DNA of 64,000 bases, from NCBI GenBank assembly GCA_944382875.1, contig CALWNQ010000009.1, forward strand, positions 47,872 to 111,871, in the 5' to 3' direction. Within the stretch, counting starts at the first letter, position 1, and every line of letters begins with the position of its first letter. This document shows, in pieces, positions 25,394-33,825 of this stretch. A model generated the notes under the pieces. That model did not search any database. It saw only the letters and a list, made by a program, of their open reading frames with translations, and had not been told where the DNA came from. Source of the DNA: an uncultured Clostridia bacterium (GTDB lineage: Bacteria > Bacillota > Clostridia > Oscillospirales > Ruminococcaceae). The position numbers and the translations under genes are program-made.

Positions 25394-26392
25394 TTATCGG
25401 GCAAGGAGTCCGACTTTTTTATAAACCTTATCCATCGTACGGGAAGCAATTTTCGCCGCCTGCTCAGCGCCTTTGCGGTAACATTCGGCCAGATAATCGG
25501 GATTTGCCATCAATTCGGTATACCGTTCACGGACCGGACGCAGATGCTCGGCAACCGCTTCCCCGACAGCAGTCTTGAAGTCGCCATAGCCTTTTCCAGC
25601 AAAATCAGCAGTGATCCGATCCATCGAAAGGCCGGTGACAGCCGCATAGATGGTCATTAGGTTGTTGATGCCGTCCTTGCCCTCTTTATAGCAGACCTCC
25701 ATATCCGAATCGGTCACAGCGCGTTTAAACTTCTTGACAATGGTGCCCGGCTCATCCAGAATGGTGATACAGCCGTTCGGGTTGGGATCGGACTTGGACA
25801 TCTTCTTGGTGGGATCAGCCAACGACATGATCTTGGCTTCCTTGGCAATATAAGGTTCCGGCAGAGTAAAAGTCTTGCCGTAAACGCCGTTAAAACGAGT
25901 GGCGACATCCCGTGTCAGCTCCAGATGCTGTTTCTGGTCGACACCAACCGGCACCAGATCTGCCTGATACAAGAGGATATCCGCTGCCATCAGCGATGGA
26001 TAGGTGAACAGGCCGGCGTTGACATTGTCGGCATGCTGCGCTGCTTTATCTTTGAACTGAGTCATGCGGGAAAGCTCCCCAAACTGGGTATTGCACGCCA
26101 ACACCCATCCGAGCTGGGAATGTGCCGGTACATGGCTCTGGATAAAGACAATGCTCTTTTCCGGATCGACACCGCAGGCCAGCAGCAGCGCATAACAGGA
26201 GAGGATCCGTTTGCGGAAATCAGCCGGTTCCTGCCGGACGGTAAGCGCGTGCAGGTCCGCAATCATGTAGGCGCTGTGGAAATCCTCCTGCATCTGTGCC
26301 CAATTGCGCACCGCACCCAAATAGTTACCCAGTGTGAAAACGCCAGTCGGCTGGATGCCGCTCAAAATCACTTTCTTTTTCTGTTCTTCCAT
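25394..26392 (-). CDS. trpS: Tryptophanyl-tRNA synthetase
   Basis: A 332-aa class I synthetase charging tRNA-Trp. SGIQPTGVFTLGNYLGA near the start carries the HIGH-equivalent, MIADLHALTV follows, and KMSKSDPN is the KMSKS loop near residue 195. The ATG at 26392 has AAGGAG 9 nt upstream; the long upstream reading frame runs through the T-box leader and is not coding. Expression is governed by a tryptophan T-box immediately upstream. Sits downstream of iorB but with its own promoter. Confidence 0.95.
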   Translation of the reverse strand: MEEQKKKVILSGIQPTGVFTLGNYLGAVRNWAQMQEDFHSAYMIADLHALTVRQEPADFRKRILSCYALLLACGVDPEKSIVFIQSHVPAHSQLGWVLACNTQFGELSRMTQFKDKAAQHADNVNAGLFTYPSLMAADILLYQADLVPVGVDQKQHLELTRDVATRFNGVYGKTFTLPEPYIAKEAKIMSLADPTKKMSKSDPNPNGCITILDEPGTIVKKFKRAVTDSDMEVCYKEGKDGINNLMTIYAAVTGLSMDRITADFAGKGYGDFKTAVGEAVAEHLRPVRERYTELMANPDYLAECYRKGAEQAAKIASRTMDKVYKKVGLLAR

Positions 26393-26429
26393 CACAAAAA
26401 TCTCCTTTTGGCTGTTTCTGCCGGGGAAA

Positions 26430-26708
26430 CAAAAAGGCTTTTGCCCCCGGAAAATCCATGGGACAAAAGCCGTAAACTTCTGCGGTACCACCCAGATTGA
26501 CGCAGTTCTCCCCCGCGCCCACTCAGCCGCACTCATGATGCGTTCCCCGGATAACGGGAGGGCTGCCCGTCGGGTATTACTCAGCCAAAGCCTTTCGTCC
26601 CGCCCTGTTTGAGTCCATTCACCGCCGTTTTCCCGCCGCGTTTCCACCGTCCGCAGCTCTCTGTAGGAGAAGTGACACCGGTTACTCTTCTCAGTCATCG
26701 GTTTTATT
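26430..26708 (-). promoter_or_regulatory. Tryptophan-specific T-box riboswitch of trpS
   Basis: On the minus strand the T-box core GGGTGGTACCGCAG lies at 26493-26480. It precedes a terminator hairpin GGCTTTTG/CAAAAGCC (26471-26436) with a T run. The Stem I specifier loop contains GAATGGACTC, giving codon TGG at 26617-26615. Uncharged tRNA-Trp is expected to stabilise the antiterminator and permit trpS transcription. The class is well established; the specifier assignment is read directly. Confidence 0.92.
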
Positions 26709-26714
26709 ATGACC

Positions 26715-26743
26715 AGTATAGCACGTTGCCACACCGGTGTCAA
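26715..26743 (-). promoter_or_regulatory. Promoter of the trpS T-box leader
   Basis: Minus-strand TTGACA (26743-26738) and TATACT (26720-26715), exactly 17 bp apart. The -35 touches the end of iorB. Confidence 0.8.
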
Positions 26744-26746
26744 GGA

Positions 26747-27322
26747 TTATTTCTGATTCCTGCCCAGCGCAAACGCCTTGTGGTTCAGCTCCAAAAACTT
26801 GGGCGGAACACACTCGGCAATCGCATTCTGCCACATTTCTTCCGGGAATTCCATGTGATTGGCAACAGCGCCCATCAGCACCACATTGGTCGCCTTGGCA
26901 GAACCTGCCTCTTCGGCCAGCGAAAGGGCGTCCACCACCATCAAGTTGACGCCGGCTTTCTTGAGTTTCTCCGCGATTTTTTCGGGATAAACTGCCGCCC
27001 CGGTAATGACCGGCATCGGTGCAATTTCCTGGTTGTTGACAACGATGGTCCCCTCTTTTTTGAGGAAAGACACCCACCGCGCCGCTTCGAGCATTTCAAA
27101 CGAGATAATCAGGTCGGCTTCGCCCTCGTTGATAACCGGAGACCAGACCTTGTCGTCCGAATATTTGACATAGGTCACCACCGAGCCACCGCGCTGTGAC
27201 ATGCCGTGAACCTCGGAAACCTTAACATCGTAACCGGCTTGCATTGCCACATGTCCGAGGAGCTTGCTGGCCAGCAGGCTTCCCTGCCCGCCGACACCGA
27301 CAATCATAATATTCTTGTTCAT
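26747..27322 (-). CDS. iorB: Indolepyruvate:ferredoxin oxidoreductase, beta subunit
   Basis: A 191-aa gamma-type subunit of 2-oxoacid:ferredoxin oxidoreductases: NIMIVGVGGQGSLLASKLLG, VKVSEVHGMSQRGGSVVTYV and ADLIISFEMLEAARW. With IorA it converts aryl pyruvates to arylacetyl-CoA while reducing ferredoxin during aromatic amino-acid fermentation. Overlaps the iorA stop by 4 nt (ATGA). Normal length. Confidence 0.92.
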   Translation of the reverse strand: MNKNIMIVGVGGQGSLLASKLLGHVAMQAGYDVKVSEVHGMSQRGGSVVTYVKYSDDKVWSPVINEGEADLIISFEMLEAARWVSFLKKEGTIVVNNQEIAPMPVITGAAVYPEKIAEKLKKAGVNLMVVDALSLAEEAGSAKATNVVLMGAVANHMEFPEEMWQNAIAECVPPKFLELNHKAFALGRNQK

Positions 27323-29070
27323 TTCGACTCCTCCTCCGAAGCAATGGCATGGAATTTACAAAGATCCGCACACAGTCCGCAGCCGACGCACTGAGTCTGA
27401 TCGATCATGGCTTTGCCGTTGACAACACTGATCGCCGGGCAGCCCAAGCGCAGACAAGCCTTGCAGCCGCGGCAGTTTTCGGTGACAATCTTGAGCGGCT
27501 TTTTGTGCTTGACATATTTGAGCAGTGCGCAGGGACGCCGGGAAATGATAACCGACGGTTCTTCGACTGCCAGTTCTTCCTCGATCGCCTTGCGGGTTTC
27601 CGCCAGATTATACGGGTCCACCACCCGGACACGGTTGATGCCGACCGCATCGCAGAGCTTCTCCAGGCTCACCTTGGCGGTGGGATCTCCGCGCAGCGTA
27701 AAGCCGGTGGTGGGATTCTGCTGATGTCCGGTCATACCGGTGATCGAGTTGTCCAGGATAATCACGGTGGAGTGACCCTGGTTGTAAGCGATGTTAATCA
27801 GGCCGGTAATACCGGAATGGATAAAGGTGGAGTCGCCGATGACCGCCACCGATTTGGAAGCAGAGTCACCGCCGCGCGCCATATTGAAGCCGTGCAGGCC
27901 CGAAACGGAGGCGCCCATGCAGATGGTGGTGTCCATCGCCGAAAGAGGTGCGCTGGCGCCCAGGGTGTAACAGCCGATGTCGCCGGAAACGGTGACTTTA
28001 AGCTGGTTTAGCACAAAGAAAAGGCCGCGGTGCGGGCATCCGGCACAGAGGACAGGCGGACGGGGCGGAATGGTTTCCGGGAATGTAAAGGTATTTTCCT
28101 TTGCACCAAAAAGTTTCTCCGCGATCAGCTTCTGGGAGAACTCCCCGATCCACGGGAACAGCTCCTTGCCGATTACCTTGACGCCGATCTTGCGGCAGTG
28201 AGTTTCGATGATGTCATCGAGCTCCTCGATGACATAAAGGGTTTCCACCTTGGCGGCAAAATCGCGGATCAGCTGAACCGGCAGCGGGTTGACCAGGCCG
28301 AGTTTGAGGTAGCTCGCCTTGTCGCCCAGCACCTCGCGGGCGTACTGATAGGTGCTGCCCGCCGCAATGACGCCGATTTTGGTGTCGTTCCAGAAAATCT
28401 TGTTCAGCTCGGTTGTTTCCGCAAATTCGGTGAGTTTTGCGGTGCGTTCCTCGACCACAACATGCTTTGCCTTGGCAAAAGCAGGCATCATTACATATTT
28501 GGCAGGATTCTTGACGTATTCTTTTGCCGGAAGTTCGGCGCGTTCCCCAACTTCTACCAGACTCTGAGAGTGGGAAATGCGAGTAGACATCCGCAGCAGA
28601 ACCGGGGTGTCAAACTGTTCGGAAATTTCATACGCCGCTTTGGTAAAGGCACAGGCGTCCTCCGAATCAGAAGGCTCCACCATCGGCACCTTGGCTGCAA
28701 TGGCGTAGTGCCGGGAATCCTGCTCATTCTGGGAAGAATGCATACCGGGGTCGTCCGCCACACCGATAACCAGACCGGCGTTGACACCGGCATAGGAAGC
28801 GGTAAACAGCGGGTCCGCTGCCACGTTCAGGCCGACATGCTTCATGCCGCAGAACGCGCGTTTTCCGCCGATGGCGCTGCCGATTGCAACTTCGGTCGCA
28901 ACCTTCTCATTGGGCGCCCATTCGGCATAGATTTCCGGGTATTTGGCAGCCGCTTCGGTAATTTCAGTGCTGGGGGTGCCGGGATAGCTTGATACAATCG
29001 CAACACCAGCTTCGTAAAGTCCTCTGGCAACTGCTTCGTTGCCAAGCAGTAATTTTTTCAAAAGATTCAA
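27319..29070 (-). CDS. iorA: Indolepyruvate:ferredoxin oxidoreductase, alpha subunit
   Basis: 583 aa. The N-terminal half contains GNEAVARGLYEAGVAIVSSYPGTPSTEI (pyrimidine domain). The central TPP-binding portion has GDIGCYTLG and IGDSTFIHSG...YNQGHSTVIILDN. The C-terminus has two 4Fe-4S motifs (CRGCKACLRLGCP and CVGCGLCADLC). It is the catalytic subunit acting on indolepyruvate and phenylpyruvate-type acids. It lies between a paaK paralog (19 nt upstream) and iorB, so the operon is paaK-iorA-iorB. Confidence 0.95.
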   Translation of the reverse strand: MNLLKKLLLGNEAVARGLYEAGVAIVSSYPGTPSTEITEAAAKYPEIYAEWAPNEKVATEVAIGSAIGGKRAFCGMKHVGLNVAADPLFTASYAGVNAGLVIGVADDPGMHSSQNEQDSRHYAIAAKVPMVEPSDSEDACAFTKAAYEISEQFDTPVLLRMSTRISHSQSLVEVGERAELPAKEYVKNPAKYVMMPAFAKAKHVVVEERTAKLTEFAETTELNKIFWNDTKIGVIAAGSTYQYAREVLGDKASYLKLGLVNPLPVQLIRDFAAKVETLYVIEELDDIIETHCRKIGVKVIGKELFPWIGEFSQKLIAEKLFGAKENTFTFPETIPPRPPVLCAGCPHRGLFFVLNQLKVTVSGDIGCYTLGASAPLSAMDTTICMGASVSGLHGFNMARGGDSASKSVAVIGDSTFIHSGITGLINIAYNQGHSTVIILDNSITGMTGHQQNPTTGFTLRGDPTAKVSLEKLCDAVGINRVRVVDPYNLAETRKAIEEELAVEEPSVIISRRPCALLKYVKHKKPLKIVTENCRGCKACLRLGCPAISVVNGKAMIDQTQCVGCGLCADLCKFHAIASEEESK

Positions 29071-29089
29071 TCCCTTCTATTGATAACGC

Positions 29090-30397
29090 TTATTTCTGAC
29101 TGTTTTCGGTGCGGAGGTCAATGATCCGTTTGGCTTTGCCCTGGAACCGCTCGATTGATTTGGGTTCACAGAGGGTGACAATCGTTTCAATGCCAAGCAC
29201 TGTTTTGAGGTGGAACTTGACATTCTTCTGGATCTCCGAAAGTTTCTTGTATTCATCCAGGATGCTGCCATCAATCAGCTCCACCCGGACTTCCAATGTA
29301 TCCATAAAGCCTTCCCGCCGGAGCACAAGCTGATAGTGCGGCCCGATGTACGGCAGGCCAACCAGAACGCTTTCGATCTGGGTCGGGAAGACGTTGACGC
29401 CACGGATCTTCATCATATCGTCGCTTCTGCCCTTGATCTTGTCCATTCGCGCCATCGTGCGCCCGCATTTACAGGGCTCGTAATTGAGGCGTGTCAGGTC
29501 CTTGGTCCGGTAACGAAGAAGCGGGAAACCTTCTTTGGTGAGTGTCGTCATGACAAGCTCGCCGGTTTCACCTTCGCCCAACACCTCTCCGGTTTGGGAG
29601 TTGATGAGTTCGGGGAGGAAATGGTCCTCCGCAATGTGCATCCCTTCGCGATAGATACATTCGCCCGACACGCCGGGGCCCATCAGCTCGCTCATGCCGT
29701 AGTTGTCTGTTGCGAAAATATGAAAGCTTTTTTCCACCTGATCCCGCATTTCCGGAGTACATCCTTCGGAACCAAACAAGCCAAGACGTAGTTTCAAATC
29801 GTCCAGAACACCCTTTTCCCGGGCAACTTCACTCATATAAAGCGCGTAAGATGGAGTGCTGACCAATGCCGTTGTGCCGAAATCCTTAAGGATCATCACC
29901 TGCTTTTCGGTGTTACCGCTCGAAATCGGGATAACGGAAGCGCCGATCTTCTCCAGGCCGTAATGCAGTCCCAAAGCGCCGGTAAACAGCCCATATCCGA
30001 ATGAAATCTGTACAATATCCTCATCGGTGGTGCCGACCGCTACACAAAGCCGTGCCACCAGATCCGACCAGGTGTCCAGATCGTGTTTGGTATATCCAAC
30101 CACTGTTGGCTTACCCGTTGTACCGCTCGAAGCGTGGATTCGGGCAATTTTTTTCAACGGCTGTGCAAAAAGGCCATAAGGATAATTGTCGCGGATATCC
30201 TCTTTTGTTGTAAAGGGGATATACTGTACATCCGAAAGCTGCTTGATTTTATCGGGATTTACGCCCGCTTCATCCAGTCGTTTGTGATAAAACGGCACAT
30301 TTTGATAACAATAGTTAACCACCCATTTCAACCGCTCCAACTGGAGTTCTCGGATTTTATCTCGCGGCATGGTTTCCAGATCTTTCTGAAAAAACAT
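29090..30397 (-). CDS. paaK: Phenylacetate (arylacetate)-CoA ligase, copy 2
   Basis: A 435-aa ANL enzyme: HASSGTTGKPTVVGYT (phosphate loop), DNYGMSELMGPGVSGEC, LLRYRTKDLTRL, and a C-terminal FQGKAKRIID. The ATG at 30397 is preferred to one at 30406, which abuts the ribosome site. It heads the iorAB operon; with IorAB, the arylacetyl-CoA/arylacetate step could yield ATP. Clearly paralogous to the copy at 8752-10053 (shared YGLFTGxxGL segment), the latter coupled to an ACT protein instead. Confidence 0.9.
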   Translation of the reverse strand: MFFQKDLETMPRDKIRELQLERLKWVVNYCYQNVPFYHKRLDEAGVNPDKIKQLSDVQYIPFTTKEDIRDNYPYGLFAQPLKKIARIHASSGTTGKPTVVGYTKHDLDTWSDLVARLCVAVGTTDEDIVQISFGYGLFTGALGLHYGLEKIGASVIPISSGNTEKQVMILKDFGTTALVSTPSYALYMSEVAREKGVLDDLKLRLGLFGSEGCTPEMRDQVEKSFHIFATDNYGMSELMGPGVSGECIYREGMHIAEDHFLPELINSQTGEVLGEGETGELVMTTLTKEGFPLLRYRTKDLTRLNYEPCKCGRTMARMDKIKGRSDDMMKIRGVNVFPTQIESVLVGLPYIGPHYQLVLRREGFMDTLEVRVELIDGSILDEYKKLSEIQKNVKFHLKTVLGIETIVTLCEPKSIERFQGKAKRIIDLRTENSQK

Positions 30398-30450
30398 ATG
30401 CAACATCCTTTCTTCTCCGCACTTTTCGCCGATATAACCGCTCTTTTTCT

Positions 30451-30479
30451 ATTGTACACACATTTTAAGAATTTTGCAA
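30451..30479 (-). promoter_or_regulatory. Promoter of the paaK-iorAB operon
   Basis: Minus-strand TTGCAA (30479-30474) and TACAAT (30456-30451), 17-bp spacer. The 30398-30753 gap otherwise holds a short palindrome (AAAGTAT/ATACTTT near 30546-30562) of unknown meaning and the divergent promoter below. Confidence 0.65.
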
Positions 30480-30660
30480 GAGCACATTTTTGCATACCAA
30501 AAGAAGCTATAGTTTCATCGCTTTAAAGCAAATATGCGAATAAAAGTATTATACCATACTTTTTTCTGCTCCGCAAGGAAGCAAGAAGACAAATTATTTG
30601 AAGAATTCTTGTCTATTCTTTCTAATATTTACCGATTACTGATAATTTCAGCAAAATCCG

Positions 30661-30689
30661 TTGACACTTTACCCTGATAATGCTATAAT
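30661..30689 (+). promoter_or_regulatory. Promoter of the amino-acid ABC importer
   Basis: TTGACA (30661-30666) and TATAAT (30684-30689), 17-bp spacer with a TGC extension: a near-consensus sigma-A promoter. Confidence 0.85.
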
Positions 30690-30753
30690 AAATCAACGTA
30701 AACGCTGTATTTTTGCAGCAATATTATTAAAGGAAAAGCTGAGGATGAATACC

Positions 30754-31602
30754 ATGAAAAACTGGAAAAGATTAACAGCAGGTCTGCTCGCTTCTATTCT
30801 GGCAGCCGTTTCTCTTGTTTCCTGCGGGGAGAAAAAAGAAGATACTTACATAACTCTGGAACAGGATCTTGGTTCTGAAGTATATGCCATCGGATTCCGG
30901 CCAGACGATGTGGCGCTTGCAAAAGAGGTCCAGAAAATTCTGGATGAAATGGTAGAAGACGGCACTACAAAAGAAATTTCTGAAAAATGGTTCGGAACGG
31001 ATCTGATTATTAATGATATGGATTATCCGGCTGACAAGGAGATTGCAGAAGACGATACTTCCCTGGAAGATCTGAAGAGCCGCGGTAAATTCATCATCGG
31101 ACTGGATGACAGTTTCCCGCCCATGGGCTTCCGGGACGAAGAAAACAACATTGTCGGTGTTGATATCGAACTTGCAGCTGAAGTCGCGGAGCGTCTTGGT
31201 GTGGAATTCGTAGCACAGCCTATCAACTGGGATACCAAAGAAATGGAATTGGAAAACGGCAATATCGACTGCATTTGGAACGGTATGACTGTTACGGACG
31301 AGCGAAAAGAAGCTATGTTCCTTTCCAAACCGTATCTGAACAACCGCCAGGTTGTCATTGTAAAAGAATCGAGCGGCATCAAAGAGCTCTCTGATTTGGA
31401 AGGAAAAATTGTTGCCCTGCAGAAAGGTTCTTCGGCAGAGCAGGCATTGGCTTCAAGCGATATCGCGGATAAGGTAAAAGTTCAGACTTATGACGAGAAT
31501 GTCACTGCATTCATGGATTTACAAGCCGGTCGTGTGGATGCTTTCCTTGTTGATGAAGTGGCAGGCAACTATATCGTGGCCAATCAGGGACAAAACAAAT
31601 AA
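30754..31602 (+). CDS. Amino-acid ABC transporter, substrate-binding lipoprotein
   Basis: A 282-aa extracytoplasmic lipoprotein (MKNWKRLTAGLLASILAAVSLVSCG, lipobox VSC). The SBP family 3 domain covers the rest: GKFIIGLDDSFPPMGFRDEENNIVGVDIELA, WNGMTVTDERKEAMFLSKPYL and AGRVDAFLVDEVA. The first ~100 mature residues partly duplicate an SBP segment (AIGFRPDDVALAKEVQ...ISEKWFG), which is unusual and looks like a permuted or duplicated lobe piece. Start 30754 or 30745; the former gives a typical signal. First gene of a three-gene importer for a polar or charged amino acid. Confidence 0.85.
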   Translation: MKNWKRLTAGLLASILAAVSLVSCGEKKEDTYITLEQDLGSEVYAIGFRPDDVALAKEVQKILDEMVEDGTTKEISEKWFGTDLIINDMDYPADKEIAEDDTSLEDLKSRGKFIIGLDDSFPPMGFRDEENNIVGVDIELAAEVAERLGVEFVAQPINWDTKEMELENGNIDCIWNGMTVTDERKEAMFLSKPYLNNRQVVIVKESSGIKELSDLEGKIVALQKGSSAEQALASSDIADKVKVQTYDENVTAFMDLQAGRVDAFLVDEVAGNYIVANQGQNK

Positions 31603-31607
31603 ACCGG

Positions 31608-31636
31608 ATCGGGATTCTGCGGGATCCCGATTTTTT
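31608..31636 (+). terminator. Attenuating hairpin after the binding-protein gene
   Basis: ATCGGGAT/ATCCCGAT with T6, between the binding protein and the permease genes. Such partial terminators favour excess binding protein. Confidence 0.65.
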
Positions 31637-31659
31637 CAACGCTGCACAGGAGGCTTTTC

Positions 31660-32352
31660 ATGGATTACCTGACAGAATTTTTCCAGAACATCGGGGATAC
31701 TTTATCCTATATGGCTTCGTTGAGCGTCGGGATGCTCGATGGCGTCAAATATACAGTGGGGCTCTTCTTTATCACAATTCTTTTTTCTATCCCGCTTGGA
31801 CTCTGCCTTACCCTTCTTCGCAACAGCAAAATTACAGCTCTGCGTGGCGTTACTGGTTTTTATGTCTGGATCATGCGGGGGACCCCACTGCTTCTTCAAC
31901 TGTTTTTCTTCTATTTCGGACTTCCAAACCTGCCTTTTGTGGGGGATTACCTTATTTTAGGAAGATTCCAAGCCGCCTGTTTAACCTTCGTGCTCAATTA
32001 TGCCGCCTATTTCTGCGAAATTTTCCGCGGCGGTATTCTTTCGGTCGATGCTGGGCAATATGAAGCGGCTCAGGTGCTTGGCTTTGGAAAATGGCAGACC
32101 AATCTGAAAATTGTATTCCCTCAGATGCTCAAAGTCTGCCTGCCCTCCATCAGCAACGAATGTATTACGCTTGTGAAAGACACCGCCCTGATTACCGCAA
32201 TCAGTGTAACCGAAATTCTCTATTTTGCCAAAGCGGCGGTAAATCGGGACACCAACGCCACCGCTTATGTCGTAGCGGCTGTTTTCTACCTGGTTATGAC
32301 CTATGGACTGACTAAACTGTTCAACTGGCTGGAACGCCGGTTTCACTTCTGA
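31660..32352 (+). CDS. Amino-acid ABC transporter permease
   Basis: 230 aa, about five membrane helices, HisMQ/GltK type. The EAA loop is [24 protein letters not shown]-terminal [25 protein letters not shown] and [14 protein letters not shown] are signatures of polar amino-acid permeases. It presumably forms a homodimer with the downstream ATPase. The stop is 14 nt before the ATPase ATG. Confidence 0.93.
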   Translation: MDYLTEFFQNIGDTLSYMASLSVGMLDGVKYTVGLFFITILFSIPLGLCLTLLRNSKITALRGVTGFYVWIMRGTPLLLQLFFFYFGLPNLPFVGDYLILGRFQAACLTFVLNYAAYFCEIFRGGILSVDAGQYEAAQVLGFGKWQTNLKIVFPQMLKVCLPSISNECITLVKDTALITAISVTEILYFAKAAVNRDTNATAYVVAAVFYLVMTYGLTKLFNWLERRFHF

Positions 32353-32366
32353 ATGGAGGATCCGCA

Positions 32367-33110
32367 ATGCACATGATTGAAGTAACCAATCTGAAAAAAT
32401 CTTTTGGCAGCGATGTGATCCTGGAAGGCGTCAGCTTTTCGGTGGAAAAAGGACAGACTGTTTCGGTCATAGGTCCCTCTGGCGCCGGAAAGAGTACCAT
32501 GCTCCGCTGTCTGATTGACCTGGAAAGCGCGAATGACGGTACCATTCTGATTGAGGGACAACCGCTCCTTCAAAACGGGACCTATCCCCACGAACGGCAG
32601 CGGCGTGCAATCTGCGCCAAAATGGGGATGGTTTTTCAAAATTTTAACCTCTTCCCTCACCTTTCAGTCAAACGCAATCTGATGATCGCGCCGCTTAACA
32701 GCAAAACGCTTTCCCCCCAGCAAGCTTCCGAAAAGGCGGATGCCCTTTTGAAAAAGGTCGGTTTGGACGGAAAGCAGAATGCCATGCCCTCTGAGCTCTC
32801 TGGCGGACAAAAGCAGCGGGTTGCCATTGCGCGGGCACTGATGATGAATCCGGATGTACTGCTGTTCGATGAACCAACCTCCGCGTTGGATCCCCAGTTG
32901 ACTGGCGAAGTCCTGGCAGTTATTAAAGAGCTTGCACAAGAACATATGACTATGATTGTGGTCACACACGAAATGGGATTTGCAAGAGAGGTTTCAGATA
33001 AAATCCTGTTTATGGGTGATAAGCGAATTCTGGAAGAAGGCACCCCAGATGAAATCTTCCATCACCCGCATGACCCCCGCATCACGGAATTTGTCTCTAA
33101 AATCCTTTAA
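32367..33110 (+). CDS. Amino-acid ABC transporter ATP-binding protein
   Basis: A 247-aa GlnQ/HisP-type ATPase: Walker [10 protein letters not shown] near 37, Q-loop [11 protein letters not shown], signature [15 protein letters not shown], Walker [14 protein letters not shown] and switch His in VVTHEMGFA. Drives the importer with the permease and binding protein encoded just upstream. Complete length. Confidence 0.95.
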   Translation: MHMIEVTNLKKSFGSDVILEGVSFSVEKGQTVSVIGPSGAGKSTMLRCLIDLESANDGTILIEGQPLLQNGTYPHERQRRAICAKMGMVFQNFNLFPHLSVKRNLMIAPLNSKTLSPQQASEKADALLKKVGLDGKQNAMPSELSGGQKQRVAIARALMMNPDVLLFDEPTSALDPQLTGEVLAVIKELAQEHMTMIVVTHEMGFAREVSDKILFMGDKRILEEGTPDEIFHHPHDPRITEFVSKIL

Positions 33111-33228
33111 TCAGTCATTTTACCCAAAGTTAAAGAATCGTTTGCAACACTTCATGTTCATTTCAGGTACTTTACACAGAACGTTCACATTGGAACCGTA
33201 TACTGATACTTGAAAGGAGGACATGAAA

Positions 33229-33708
33229 ATGAAAAAAATCTTACCGTTTATCTTGTCCGCACTGATGGTATTTAGCCTTGCTTCCTGTGGTGAATCTGAT
33301 TCCGGCACTTCCTCGGATACAGAATCCTCCGTTTCTTCGACAGCGGAAACCTCAGAAGAATCTTCTGAAGAGTCGGTAGCTGAAGAATCGGACGAGACAG
33401 AAGCTTCGGATACATCAGATACTTCTGAAGCTGACGAAACCGAAGAAACTTCTGGTACAGAAACAGAAAGCGATGCTGAACTGACAGAAGCACAGACTGT
33501 AAGCGGCGAAGTAACTGAATTGACCGATACATCCATTACCATCACCACGGCAGACAGTCAGTCTCTGACCTTTGCGATCAGCGACAGTACTCTGGTAGAA
33601 GCGCTGGCAGTGGGAGATTCTGTTACGCTCACTTACACCGGAACGATCGACGGTGAAAACACAGATGCCGCGGTTGTGAGCAGCATTACTGCCAACACCG
33701 AAGAATAA
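33229..33708 (+). CDS. Small lipoprotein with Ser/Glu/Thr-rich linker
   Basis: A 159-aa lipoprotein (MKKILPFILSALMVFSLASCG). Residues ~22-88 are a low-complexity acidic Ser/Thr/Glu spacer; the C-terminal ~70 residues form a small beta barrel-like region (SGEVTELTDTSITITTADSQ, GDSVTLTYTGTI) reminiscent of OB-like surface domains. No enzymatic motif. AAAGGAGG lies upstream, also compatible with a start at 33223. Monocistronic. Function unknown. Confidence 0.7.
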   Translation: MKKILPFILSALMVFSLASCGESDSGTSSDTESSVSSTAETSEESSEESVAEESDETEASDTSDTSEADETEETSGTETESDAELTEAQTVSGEVTELTDTSITITTADSQSLTFAISDSTLVEALAVGDSVTLTYTGTIDGENTDAAVVSSITANTEE

Positions 33709-33757
33709 AAGCCCACACTTCTTAATCATCACTACAACGTACTCTTCTAAAAAAGCA

Positions 33758-33792
33758 GGGCTCTTCCCAAATTACACCGCAGGGAAGAGCCC
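33758..33792. terminator. Inverted repeat, terminator-like
   Basis: GGGCTCTTCCC (33758-33768)/GGGAAGAGCCC (33782-33792), a perfect 11-bp stem. The T-run lies on the minus-strand side, so termination of the plus-strand lipoprotein is plausible but not ideal. It also lies just before the next start codon. Confidence 0.5.
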
Positions 33793-33825
33793 TTGCCGTA
33801 TGACAAAATGAAAGGACGAACGACC

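Noticed and set aside
28030..28992. A 320-codon plus-strand frame
   Set aside because: Antisense to iorA.
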